From positions 98,818,574 through 98,882,573 of the forward strand of contig OX328125.1 of assembly GCA_946811695.1 (NCBI GenBank): 64,000 nt of DNA. Reading direction: 5' to 3'. This DNA comes from Gonocerus acuteangulatus. Lineage: Eukaryota; Arthropoda; Insecta; Hemiptera; Coreidae. A program made the position numbers and the translations under genes. The notes beneath the pieces were generated by a model that saw only the letters and a list, made by a program, of their open reading frames with translations, did not search any database and was not told where the DNA came from. Below, in pieces: positions 23,795-34,399 of this stretch (positions are counted from its first letter, which is position 1; each line of letters begins with the position of its first letter).

Positions 23795-23985
23795 AAAATA
23801 TCATCACCTAGGCCATCAGGGCCGGGCAATCTACAGGTTTCCAACCTTGCTAAAAATCCATGGTGGAACAGTTTTTTCTCTGTGAGTCTACCACTGCAAT
23901 GTCAGCCTGGCACAAGAGCGACTTTAACACGGATCTTTCGCCTGAGAATACAGCGAGCTAACCACTGGGCCTCCCGAAGACCTTT
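23795..23985 (-). mobile_element. tRNA-derived SINE with the shared central domain
   Basis: The minus strand starts GGAGGCCCAGTGGTTAGCTC, continues with a degenerate B box (GTGTTAAAGTCGC) and ends with AACCTGTAGATTGCCCGGCC. The last block is the central domain also present in the 5S-derived SINEs. It is diverged from the tRNA-Leu-like family. Confidence 0.55.
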
Positions 23986-24678
23986 CAATAGTAATATATG
24001 GGGAATTTTGTGCGGCCAACGTCTTTAATCATTCTCGCCCATACTTGATAATTATTGCAAACATAATTAAATTTCTCAACAGCAGTTTATACCCAATTCC
24101 TTGGTTAAAATTGAACCTAGCGGCCTGGAAACCCGCCAATGTGTAGTCAAGTAACAGAAGAGAGTAATTCCTAATATAAATTTGTGGCAATTACATATTA
24201 TATTTAAACAATTCATGTTGTAAAAGTAGCTTACATAATAATTCGAATAAATGTTTTCGATATGCCGTGCGAAAATCACATCGCTGCAGGATGCGTCACG
24301 AAAAGTCTATAGAGCTGAATTCGTTTTCTGCTGTATTCCAAAGGTACTACACAAAAATGTATCAATTTGTCTCTATGCTACAAACCGACGCATCATAATT
24401 TTGTGATACTTTTTGTAGGTTAACCCACAAAAATAAACAGCAGGCAACGAGAGGCCAGAGGAATCCCTTTAGATTCGGCCAACTATGGAGATTGTCTGTA
24501 TGCCCCGACCGCAAGATTTTCCCCTTTACAGGAACATATTAAAGACTTTTTGGATCCTGAGACCAACTTTGGCTCTGAATCCGCCCCCCCCCCCAAAGAT
24601 AAAACTTAAAGACAAAAATCTTTCATTATTACAAGATGGTGACCCTATTTTTCCAATATATTCATCTGTGGGAGAAGG

Positions 24679-24834
24679 TCACAGAAATTCAATCCGTTCC
24701 CTAGACATGATCTTTTCCTTCAAAATCCGCTGTAGCTCGATGCACTTTTTCATTGCGTCGGTGTCAACATTCATTGCAATGCAACATTCATTGACCATCT
24801 GCTGCAGATGAATATATTGGAAAAATCTTTCAGC
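24679..24834 (-). CDS. Short unrecognised ORF, possibly one exon of a gene
   Basis: Minus-strand open frame AERFFQYIHLQQMVNECCIA, then MNVDTDAMKKCIELQRI, then LKEKIMSRERIEFL and a stop. Composition (charged, heptad-like, few Ile/Tyr repeats) looks more protein-like than its surroundings. A stop just upstream limits it to about 51 codons, so it would need splicing into an upstream exon. No family recognised; it could be chance. Confidence 0.3.
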   Translation of the reverse strand, partial: AERFFQYIHLQQMVNECCIAMNVDTDAMKKCIELQRILKEKIMSRERIEFL

Positions 24835-26497
24835 CCTTCAGAACTGTCCTTCAGAACTGTCCTCCAAAAAGTTAGACCTTTATAGATAAGCAGTCCTTAA
24901 TTGTCATTTAGGATTCATTCTACAGATAAGCAACTTGAGACCCAAATAAAAGATACAATCTATTAAAATATAAGTTTGAAAAAGAAAACTAATTGATAAT
25001 AAGATTTATCGAATAATATTCCAATCTGGGTTTTTGTTTAAATATTGAGCTTTATGTCAATACGAATATACCATAATTATTGGTTGGGAAATAATCAGAA
25101 TTGTATATACATATATAATTGAAGGTATTGTTAATTTGTTGATCAAAGCGTCCACCATGGAGGCGGGCTTATTCCCGACAAGATAATGGAAATTCATTAC
25201 GATCCTGTTCCTTTTTCCTCCCGCTCCCATCGAAGAGCTAGCTATTAAAGCTTCGATTAATCGATTACAGAAAGGATTTAATAAGCCTACGCCAAGAGTC
25301 GATTCGAACCACTCTCACTATCGACCTATCCCATTCTCTTCCAAGGGGGGGGCTTGTTGGAGAACGGAAAATTCATACTAAACGCAATCTTTTTCAGCAA
25401 CATTCTCAACATAAAATATGGCGAACGATAGATAAGATAATTAAATGGGGTGTAGCTTTGTAAAATAATGTCCTAACAACCAGAATGAAATATCTGAAGG
25501 TAAGAGATAAAAATAAAAAATCCGACTCACAGGAACTGCGTGAAATTACCATATTCCTTATTAAGATGTTTAGTTAACATTATAATTATTAAACCTTAGT
25601 TTTATTACTTTGCATCGATCATTTACTATTTTCCAATATTATTATAAAATATTTCATTTAAAATTTTAATTCCCGTTTTCTTATTTACTCCGTTCCTATT
25701 GTTTTTTACAATGTGAGTATTTTCTTTCGTTTTCCGTTTAATATTATTTCTGTCCTTCTCAACTATCATTATATAATAATAGCTGTCTTATATGCTTTTT
25801 CGACAATATTTTTGGCATGTTGTACTATTCTATTTTTTAATATCTGTGACGATTTACCAATTAGAACGAATTACAATCTTTACATTTGACTTTATAAACG
25901 TTATATTTTGTGCTCATTTTTTTTTATCTTTAATTTTGCTAACATTGTTATCGATTTTGTATATTTCCAGGTTATTATATTGTTATTATATACATATTTT
26001 ACAATTATATTGTTATTATTTACCTTATTATTATATACCTATTTTACTCATTATATTGTTATTATATACCTTATTATATGGTTATTATATTGTTATTATA
26101 TAACTATTTTACAAACCCCGTTACAAACCAGCTTCATCCTATTCGCTATTGCCGGGTGAAAGTTAAATGCGTAAAATGTATTGTCTGTTTGTTCATTTAC
26201 CTTCTTAGACATTCTTAGATTCCTGATTCTTTTTACTCTTATTTTGGATAAATATGTGATTATTTATAGTGTTTACAAAAAAAAAAGAATAAACTTGATT
26301 GGTCAGGATCACGTGGAATAGAATATGAACACCGTTATGTGTATATTCTTTATATTCTTATTGTATCATTGAGTGTATATAGTTACATTATGTATTTATT
26401 ATTTCATTAAATTTTATTGAATTATTGTTTATATATTTCTATTAGGTGTGTATTAAATCTTTTTGCAGTTTATAAAATCACTTATAAATGATGTGTC

Positions 26498-26665
26498 TCC
26501 CCGTGATCTAGTGACTAACGCCTTAGATTCTCATACGAGAGAGGGCGGGTAATTGCCCATTTGTGAGTGCCCCGTAAAAAACAAAAAAAAAATTATAAAT
26601 GGAAGGGGACGTTGTCATCAATTCGTTATTCGCCGGGAATTCAACTTTTAAGAAAGATTAAATAG
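26498..26665 (+). mobile_element. tRNA-Glu-like SINE
   Basis: TCCCCGTGATCTAGTGACTA, then ACGCCTTAGATTCTCATAC, resembles a tRNA-Glu gene (TCTAG..A box, TTCTCAC anticodon loop with CTC). The B box has decayed to GGTAATTGCCC. After an A-rich linker comes a body (AAATGGAAGGGGACGTTG) that is also found at 7830-7905. Confidence 0.6.
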
Positions 26666-26765
26666 TTATTCATTGAGAGGAGATGGTTGACCGTTGATGA
26701 TGCAAGGTAGGGATTGTCAGGGTTCGGTCACTGCTACTTAATAAAACTACATTTTATCTTAAAAA

Positions 26766-26822
26766 TGGTTTTATTGTGCCGACGTTTCGGCTTGAACTTC
26801 AAGCCTTCATCAGGGCATAAAC
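26766..26822 (-). ncRNA. Hammerhead ribozyme motif with intact core
   Basis: Minus strand: CTGATGA (26807-26813), helix II GGCTTGA/TCAAGCC with a 3-nt loop, GAAA (26785-26788), stem III sequence ACGT (palindromic, no loop) and cleavage-site C at 26781. Stem I starts GCC/GGC plus U-A, then an internal loop and UUUAU/AUAAA pairing. All conserved core bases are present. A bulged A separates the core from helix II. Confidence 0.82.
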
Positions 26823-26904
26823 AAATAGGACATATTTCACACTAATATATACATTTAACAATAATATATACATATGTATATATTAGTGTTAAATATGTCC
26901 TATT

Positions 26905-26965
26905 CGTTTTTACAGCCCTGATGAAGGCTTGAAGTTCAAGCCGAAACGTTGTCACAATAAAACCA
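26905..26965 (+). ncRNA. Hammerhead ribozyme motif, slightly decayed
   Basis: CTGATGA (26918-26924), the same GGCTTGA/TCAAGCC helix II, and GAAA (26943-26946). Position 17 is U (ACGTT), which is tolerated, but stem I carries a C-U mismatch at its second pair because GGC became GTC. The core is intact; activity may be reduced. Confidence 0.75.
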
Positions 26966-27059
26966 TTTTTACGATAAAATGTAGTTTTAAATAGTTATTA
27001 TGTTCACTGGTAGTTAATAACAATTAAATTAAATTATAATAATAACATTAAACTTGAAC

Positions 27060-27215
27060 ATCCATTTATAATTGGCTCAGAATTTTAGGACGGGCTATCT
27101 ATAGGTTACCACCCTTTTCTAGACAGGATAGGGCTGATGCCTTTTCTTTTTACTATAGAAAATTCATCTAGTCTTGTGGGAATCGCACTCACGGCCACCG
27201 GGCCTTCAGTTAATA
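27060..27215 (-). mobile_element. tRNA-Leu-like SINE, diverged copy
   Basis: On the plus strand: AACATCCATTTATAATTGGC, GGACGGGCTATCTATAGGTT, ACCACCCTTTTCTAG, and the complement of the tRNA-like head (CACGGCCACCGGGCCTTC). The head is shortened relative to the 42.5-kb copy. Confidence 0.7.
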
Positions 27216-27851
27216 ACAGGAATACAAACTCTTTATTTTACAAACGCTTCAACGACTGAAGAACTATAATGATATTAAATATATTTTGTATAAATTAATA
27301 AATTGCATTACATATGTATATTTTAACTATGAATAAATTTACAAGATGTATATATTGTCTTTTTGTACTACCATTCTAGGAATCTGGTTATCAGAAGGTA
27401 CACAAGCATTATAATGTTTCATCAGAGGAATATTCATGCCTCCAGACAGCGCTGTAATTTAGTTAATAATTAGTTTAGTTAGCAGTAAATTTCAGAGGGT
27501 TGTGTGCCAACTAACGGATAAATATTTTTTTTATTTTATTTTAAATTCCGTTTGTTAATGAATCTGATTTTGGGGTCGGATTTTCTACCCTTTACAAACT
27601 TTCTTTAAGTGATTTCCCCATAAAGGGAAAATATTATGATAATTAAAATGTCATTTGGGAAGTAAATAAAAACCCGTTAACTATTTCTTGTAATAAAATT
27701 GTAAAATTAGTGCATATACCCATTGTTTTGTATAACTCTTTGGCGTACACAAATGCCCACATGGCCAATTTTCCGCGGAAAACATTTCCCAAACACGAGA
27801 AACGAAACTGTTGTCATCATAAAGAAACGCATGTAGATATACATTAACCTT

Positions 27852-27856
<5 letters not shown>

Positions 27857-27911
<55 letters not shown>
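27857..27911. repeat. TA microsatellite
   Basis: Pure (TA)n directly adjoining the left end of the hammerhead element at 27913. Confidence 0.95.
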
Positions 27912-27912
<1 letters not shown>

Positions 27913-28150
27913 ATCTTAGGAGGCATGGGGTCGTTAAAGCAGTCTTCCTGTCTTCAAACTACTTTATTTAATAGGCCCGACATGTTTCGTGCATATTTTC
28001 GCACCTCTTCAGGGGCACTTCCTCTCGTTACAATGTACTCCCTTTGGAGTCTGGCTTAATACTACATGTCGGGCCTGTTAAATAAAGTAGTATGAAGGCA
28101 GGAAGACTGCTTTAACGACCCCATGCCTCCTAACATCAAAAAGAATTATT
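27913..28150. mobile_element. Partly deleted palindromic hammerhead element
   Basis: Outer arms (GGAGGCATGGGGTCGTTAAA, GCAGTCTTCCTG and complements) match the element at 20579-20962, but the right arm lacks the hammerhead 5' half and the centre. It keeps ACATGTCGGGCC and AATAAAGTAGTAT. The left arm has a complete minus-strand hammerhead. It abuts a TA tract. Confidence 0.75.
27968..28020 (-). ncRNA. Hammerhead ribozyme motif with intact core
   Basis: Minus strand: CTGAAGA (28006-28012), helix II GTGC/GCAC with a variable 8-nt loop, GAAA (27985-27988), palindromic stem III ACATGT (27980-27985) and cleavage-site C at 27979. Stem I pairs GCCC with GGGC. Its helix II loop differs from the 20.8-kb copy while the paired bases are kept. 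Confidence 0.8.
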
Positions 28151-29130
28151 TTGGGTCATCTACAAGAATAATTAATAATATTTATTGCAATCATGAGAAG
28201 AAGAAAAATATTTTTTATTTTGGACCAAAACATATTGTGTTTTTTTCTGCAATGGAAGGAATAAGAAAAGAAGAAAAAATAAAAATAAATAACTCTTTAC
28301 AATAATAAAATTTTGCAATCCTGAGAATGTACATCAGAAATATTCCACCAGACATTTAAATCACCCTCCTATACTCAACTCAACCACCATCACATTTCAA
28401 GTGACTTCTGCCTCCCTTAGAATAAAGGATTGAATTTCGAAGGGCAATCGTTCCGACATAAATCAGAGTTGTGATCTGTTTTCCGGTCCAATAGAGCAAA
28501 TAATTCTCAAACGGAAGTCAAGAAGTTATGTTCCACCGCCAACTCACCCTCAGACATTCCTCTATTCTCTGACAGATCAATAAAAACTTGTCATTTATTA
28601 TATTTATTCCAAAGAAGAACATAAATTTCAAATTCTCTTGTATTATTTCTTGCTGAAGAACTTGTTCTTGAGAAATATTTAGGCAAACGAGCTTCAAATA
28701 CACGGTATACTTTATATTAATTTAGCTAGCTAAACCGATACGGTCTTTTCGTTGTTTGTGCCTTTGTTTGAAATATTTAGGACAAAGAAATCATATGGTT
28801 CCCAGCAATCTACCATTAAAAAAAAACATATAGTGATGAAAATCCATGCTCTTGAGTTAGGATATACTTTTCCTTAATTACTTTCATGTTTTTGTTTTTT
28901 TATTCCCCCTAAATTATTTATAAATTGACTTCGTTTATTTTTTCTCCGTAAACATCAACTAATACACCTACGCAAACACATCCCCTCCGATGCATTTACA
29001 TAATTACAACTATTTGCATCTAATTAAAAAACAAACTTCCAATAAAAAATATTTACATAAAAACCAAGTCAAATAAAACGATAAATAAATCAACAAATTA
29101 TACTTTTAATGAAAATAGAGACTCGTATTT
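28150..29130. other. No supported feature
   Basis: AT-rich DNA with short chance frames. No repeat shared with the rest of the window was noticed. Confidence 0.4.
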
Positions 29131-29134
29131 TTTA

Positions 29135-29316
29135 TAGTTTTCGTGTTTAACGGCGTATCAACTATTGGGCTATTAATGCCGGGCTATCTACAGGTTGCCA
29201 CCCTTTTATAAAGCCAACAGCACATGGTCGGTCATCCATTCAGGTACTGGCCACGCCCGACTTTGCTTAACTTCGGTGATCTACGGGAACCGGTGCATTC
29301 AACGTGGATATGGCTG
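29135..29316 (-). mobile_element. 5S rRNA-derived SINE
   Basis: On the minus strand the head (29314 down to 29213) matches eukaryotic 5S rRNA: ACCGGTTCCCGTAGATCACC, GAAGTTAAGCAAAGTCGGGC, GTGGCCAGTACCTGAATGG, TGTGCTGTTGGC. The intermediate element and C box of the 5S internal promoter are recognisable. About 10 nt of the usual CCTGGGAA-containing loop are missing. Downstream come AAAAGGGTGGCAACCTGTAG, ATAGCCCGGC and GTTGATACGCCGTTAAACAC. Confidence 0.85.
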
Positions 29317-30854
29317 AACCTGTTACTGTTTTGATTATTCTGTTACGTAATAGTGTATATTTATTTTTAGCAAAAGATGGTTACCAGAGGAAATGCCTAA
29401 ACGTTCGAAATACAGAGTTTCAGAAAATCTGACGTTTTCTCTTAGTCAAATCCCAAACATTCCTTGAAGTTTTTGAAAAAAATTGGTAGTAACAAAAGAA
29501 TAAACCTAATGACAAATCCAAATGAAAATTAATGAGGAATTTAATATTTTTGAACGATATTTCCTTCAAATTTTAAGAGAATTTTAAACCTCGGAGGTAC
29601 TTCAATTCAACCGGAAAAATGTTTCTTTGCCGAAATCAGAGATCTTTCTGACTAAATTGCCCTATTCCAACCATATATTGTTTCACTTCTTCGTCTTTTG
29701 TGGAAGTTTGCTAGCTTGCGGACCGCTTGTATTCTCAAAATATTGGTATCCATAGACATTCTTTATCTAAAGCGTTATGCATAATGAACAAATCTATATT
29801 TTCTACAGTGGATGGAATAATACTTTATATAGAACGAAACATCAAGAAGACCATTACTCTGTATTGTAATAGTACAAGACATTCACCTGTACTATACGTA
29901 ACAAGCTATCTTCAAAGAACTTCCTCTGGTTGGTTTCTTTAACTATCGGCTCTAGGAGTCCTCCTATGACGACTTAACGACCACACCCATCATAACCACG
30001 GTCCTAGAACATGTACGGAGGTTCGCACGAGCCATTTGTCGTGAAAGCCCAATAAATCCCAAGGACGAATGGACACTTTGAAAAAAATAGTCCTCAGTTT
30101 TAATGAACCGGTACCCTGCTGGATATGGGAAGACACGGCCGACAAGCGGTGAGCAGTTCATCTCTCCACGGCTCCGTTTCTTCCAGAGTTTCTTCTTCTC
30201 CTCCATCCTGGAGTCTGTCTGGGTATAGACCTGTCCTGGAGGCTCCTGTGCAAATATAGGGGTCACTGAATGGGAAATGGCTACTCTCAAAAATATGTGT
30301 CGGTCATCAGCTGTTCGCAATGGATTCTACAGCAGATCGTAAAGCAAGTTCACTATTTAAGACACCAAACTCCTCCAAATGGCAACCCCATAAACTATAT
30401 TTGGAAATAAAATCTCAACAAACTAAGAGAAATTGAAAACACAATACTTGAATGATCTTCAAGCAGCAGCAACTAACAAAGGGATGAAGTTGTTCCATAT
30501 CGCGGAAGAATAGGTCGTTTACAAATTTTTCATTCACACCTTATTAAACTTGATTACAAAAAACACTTACTAACTGAATACAGATTTAGACAAACCTGTA
30601 ACATGCCCTATAACTTCGTCAGGACAGAAGCAAATATAAAGAAAACACATTACAATTCTTAAAAGAAATCTGACTACATGACATCCTCTAAATACAACTA
30701 AATTCCTAATTGAAATTATAATAAACAACTAATAATAGCAATGGTATTATTAGAAACCAGATATGAAAACAAATATGACAAAATAATTTTCAATAACCAC
30801 TATACTGTAATAAGTAATAGCAACATAATAAAGTAAATGTATAAAAAAAAAAAA

Positions 30855-31171
30855 TCAGTCCCGTAACAGGTCGCAAGATCCCAGAGGGTCAGATACTGTA
30901 AGAGGTATCTGATTCTTTGACGATACGACAAGTTAGGGAGATAGTGTGGTCAGTACTATGCTTTGGCCGCCTAATTTTTCCCTTTGAAGGTACCCATTAA
31001 TTAATTGAATAATTAATTAAAGGATGGGTGAGCCTCGGGACGATCTGGGACTCCAAATCCAACCCTCGAACGACGACAATACAAGATAAAATCTTTAGTG
31101 CGCGCTCGGGTTTTGCACCTGGGTCCTCCAGGTCATTAGACGAGTGCTCTACCACTGAGCTAACCTCGCCA
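30855..31171 (-). mobile_element. tRNA-derived SINE (TAGCTCAGTGG family)
   Basis: The minus strand begins GGCGAGGTTAGCTCAGTGGT, then AGAGCACTCG and a degenerate B box (AGGTGCAAAACCC). The A box is intact. The body (GCGCGCACTAAAGAT, CCAGATCGTCCCGAGGCTC, TAATTAATT, GGGAGATAGTGTGG-type blocks) is shared with 32052-32398 and partly with 47800-47925. Confidence 0.8.
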
Positions 31172-31719
31172 TAAAGTAAATGTATATAATTTTAAATTAT
31201 ATAATTTAAGTGCATGTACATATTAATTTTTTTATACTTTTAGGTCATAGAAAAATTAAATAGCTTCTAATTTTTAGATCTGTATTTTCTCTAATATATT
31301 TTAAACTGTTGTTCATTTTCACAATGTGTTTTAGATTTGTTTTCTTATTTTAGTGATGTAATTGATTTTATTATCATGTATATTTATTATAAACGGTAAA
31401 AATGGATGGAATGACCAGAATGTAGTAAATAATCTCCCGCAATAAGTGTGCAAGATTTTTAAAAATGATTATATTGAGAAATATTCTTCGAATTATCAAT
31501 TTTTTAATTTTTCTATTTGATAAAAATTAATATCATGTGCAGAAAAGGGTGCTAACAAATTAATGAAACTTCAGAAAACTAAGCTGCTCAAATAATGATT
31601 ATTTGCTTTTAACACTTCCAGGAGCAATGTTAGCTATTGAGGTTGCACTCATGAAAGAATTTTGAAGAATGTGTCAAATCCCACCCGACCGTCTATATAC
31701 CAAAAATAATAAGATAATA

Positions 31720-31720
31720 A

Positions 31721-31768
<48 letters not shown>
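31720..31768. repeat. TA microsatellite
   Basis: (TA)n ending at the left arm of the palindromic hammerhead element. Confidence 0.95.
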
Positions 31769-31773
<5 letters not shown>

Positions 31774-31920
31774 TGATTTGTGAGACGGCTTCTCTCTCCA
31801 GCGGTGTTCTTCCTCTCCTTACTGCAATATTTCATCGGGTTCATCTCCGACTTCTTCAGGCTGCTATGTAGGAGAGGAAGAGCACCGCTGGAGAGAGAAG
31901 CCGTCTCACAAATCAATCAT
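31769..31920. mobile_element. Hairpin element with a single hammerhead in its loop
   Basis: Arms 31769-31818 and 31871-31920 are 50 bp each with one mismatch. The 52-bp loop contains one hammerhead on the minus strand. The innermost arm bases (CTCTCC/GGAGAG) continue the ribozyme's stem I, so the arms act as a very long stem I. TA tracts lie on the left and about 30 bp to the right. Confidence 0.82.
31818..31873 (-). ncRNA. Hammerhead ribozyme motif with long stem I
   Basis: Minus strand: CTGAAGA (31853-31859), helix II GTCGG/CCGAT with an 8-nt loop, GAAA (31830-31833), stem III sequence ATAT (palindromic) and cleavage-site U at 31826. Stem I: GC/GC next to the core, an internal loop, then UAC/GUA and CUCUCC/GGAGAG merging into the 50-bp arms. 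The core is complete. Confidence 0.75.
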
Positions 31921-31949
31921 TTCAACCCCAGCGAAGTAACTTAAAACAA

Positions 31950-32389
<440 letters not shown>

Positions 32390-32398
<9 letters not shown>

Positions 32399-32418
32399 TT
32401 AGCTCAGTGGTAGAGCGT

Positions 32419-32467
<49 letters not shown>
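32390..32467 (+). repeat. SINE head fragment fused to a TA microsatellite
   Basis: CCCCGAGGTTAGCTCAGTGG plus TAGAGCGTAC is the 5' head of the same tRNA-derived SINE in the opposite orientation, head to head with the previous copy. It breaks off into (TA)n from about 32421 to 32467. Confidence 0.75.
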
Positions 32468-32470
<3 letters not shown>

Positions 32471-33409
32471 TAACATGTAGCAATTGAGTCCCTCCTTCAT
32501 TACACTTATATTATAATTATGCAAGTTTATTTTGTATTTATATATTGCTGTTTTTCTTCATGAATCTCGCGTGAACTACCAAACTTTCCGAATGGTGTGC
32601 TATGTAGTACAGTTTCTGCATGATTGACTTATTAAAATATTGCCGAAAACTATGAGAATAAATGCCAAAATATTATTAATAATGAATACTATTTTTACTT
32701 ACGTTGCCAATTATATAATAGGAATGTCACAAGGTTTTCCCTCCTCTAGAAATCGACCATCAAAACCACCAATAACAATAACCATGAAGGAATTTTCCCC
32801 ACCAATAAGTGTAATAAGTGACCAATTTTCCCTGCTCTCATGATAATATCTCTTATGAAATGTTGGCCGGTTTATTGATTCTCCTAAAATAAATTACGGC
32901 ATCACGGTTTTGAAACGAATTCTACGTTTTTCTGATAAGTTCTAATCAGGATAATTGAAGGATGTCTGTGCCGATCCTACCTCCTAAGTTGTAATTTTTT
33001 ACGAAAACCCGATTAAAAAAAATGCAATCCCATTTACTGCAGTCTCGACGTGGCCCTTGTAAAGCCTGCCTGCTTTAAAGCTGGATAACTTTTTGTATTT
33101 ATCTTATATTACCGATGAGGAATAACTTGCTCTCAATCTGGTGGCAATTAACCTGATTATGTGAAACAATCAGAAAACATTTTCGATGTAGTATTCAATT
33201 TTATAAAAGTTAAGTAAACTTAAAAATTCAATATTATAAAATTTTTAAATATAAAAATTAAATACAATAATAAATCACACTAAAGTTTAAGAACAGTTAT
33301 TTAAAAGGATACACTTATAAATTGAAATGCATAACTTTATCTAACATTTGATAACCTAATAGGTTGATAAGCTATCAAATAAAAAAAAAATTATTCAAAA
33401 GTATTCATG

Positions 33410-33530
33410 TGTTATCTTTTTATTTATGTAGGTTATTTTAACCATTCATCATGAAGACATCGCACCCTAACCATTTTACCGACAAATATTCTTAGATCCG
33501 CAGCTCCTACGTGACGGGTTCTATTTTTTA
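33410..33530 (+). repeat. 3' part of the GTGACGGAC-ending repeat
   Basis: TTTATGTAGGTTATTTTAAC and, downstream, CCGCAGCTCCTACGTGACGG. Same arrangement as 12955-13050. Confidence 0.45.
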
Positions 33531-33778
33531 TTTTCACTATTATACTCTCTGTATTCCAAATTACAAGCTTTTTTAGTATTTACTCAAGTCTTTCAGCAAG
33601 TTCATTTTGATCCAAAATTTCACAATATTTATTTTTGTTAGCCTATATTTTTATTTTATTTATAATTTACGACCGGTGGGCTTAATATGGGCTTAAGATT
33701 TATTTTCAATTGCAAATTTCAATATATGTTTATTTTTTGTAATATTAATGAATATATGTAATTTTTTATTAATTGTTT

Positions 33779-33906
33779 GTGGCGATGTTGTATAAGCTCC
33801 AGTTCATGAATAAAGTAATTGATTGATCTGTTAATAACATTATTATTTTATTAACAGATCAATCAATTACTTTATTCATGAACTGGAGCTAATACAACAT
33901 CGCCAC
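33779..33906. mobile_element. Foldback MITE
   Basis: About 60-bp arms (33779-33838 and 33847-33906), beginning GTGGCGATGTTGTATAAGCT, are nearly perfect inverted repeats around an 8-bp AT centre. One T is absent from the right arm. No target duplication could be assigned and the superfamily is unknown. Confidence 0.75.
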
Positions 33907-34099
33907 ATAATCATAAATTAAAATAATAAAAACAAATAAAAATTATTATTTATAATAGCCATATGTTTTCTGAGGAATGTGCTTAGCGCACGCATTCTTG
34001 CGGAAAGCTACTACTGCTACTTATTGAGATATATTCTTGAATGATTGACAAGATGTAAAATGAGACCATAAATCGATGATTGACAAATGATTTTATAAA

Positions 34100-34322
34100 T
34101 AGTCCCGCGAGTAGACGCTCGTTGATTGATATGCAGTCGCCAGGAGCCTTCAATCAAAATCAGACAACTACGGAATACTGATTGATTCCGCGCGGGAAAT
34201 ATCTCCGCTCTGATAAGGTCTAGCCGATCGCGGATAACGGTGCAGAGGGTGTGTTAGGTCACTTGCATATGGTTTCAATAAGATGCATATTATTATACAC
34301 TATAGGTGGTGATTATGAATTC
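34100..34322 (+). promoter_or_regulatory. Candidate promoter/5' leader of a host gene
   Basis: A patch richer in CG than its surroundings, with TGATTGAT repeats, an E2F-like CGCGCGGGAAA (34188-34198), TCTGATAAGG (GATA-like) and CCGATCGCGGATAACGG. It lies just upstream of an ATG-bearing exon with a consensus donor. No TATA box is seen. Promoter activity is inferred from composition and position. Confidence 0.35.
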
Positions 34323-34389
34323 ATGGGCCGAATGGGGATATTTCTAGACAAAGTGATTGGGTCATGGGTTTCTTCATTATTCCAATCGC
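34323..34389 (+). CDS. Candidate first coding exon, unidentified gene
   Basis: ATG at 34323 opens MGRMGIFLDKVIGSWVSSLF, then QS and one base before a consensus donor (CGC|GTAAGT at 34389/34390), giving a phase 1 exon. The segment is an amphipathic helix with Trp, Phe and Leu on one face. It superficially resembles the N-terminal helix of ARF/ARL small GTPases, but no GTP-binding exon was found downstream, so this is only a suggestion. An in-frame ATG also exists at about 34269, so the start is uncertain. Confidence 0.4.
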
Positions 34390-34399
34390 GTAAGTTTAT

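Larger units (their letters stand above)
26742..26988. mobile_element. Palindromic element with two opposed hammerhead motifs
   Basis: Arms about 26742-26853 and 26872-26988 are inverted repeats joined by a short AT centre with TATA-rich sequence. Each arm carries a hammerhead with identical helix II. The sequence beyond the ribozymes (CACAATAAAACCATTTTTA) is typical of Penelope-like terminal repeats. No protein is encoded. Confidence 0.8.

Noticed and set aside
28640..28680. CTGAAGAACTTGTTCTTGAGAAAT hairpin
   Set aside because: The hairpin consumes part of the core and GAGAAA does not match the required GAAA position.
29964..30320. 118-codon minus-strand open frame
   Set aside because: The first residues faintly recall a Tc1 HTH (TADDRHIFLRVAIS), but the rest does not follow any transposase order. 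Treated as chance.
31100..31171. A genuine tRNA gene on the minus strand
   Set aside because: The acceptor stem does not close and the B box is altered. The sequence continues into a repeat body found elsewhere.
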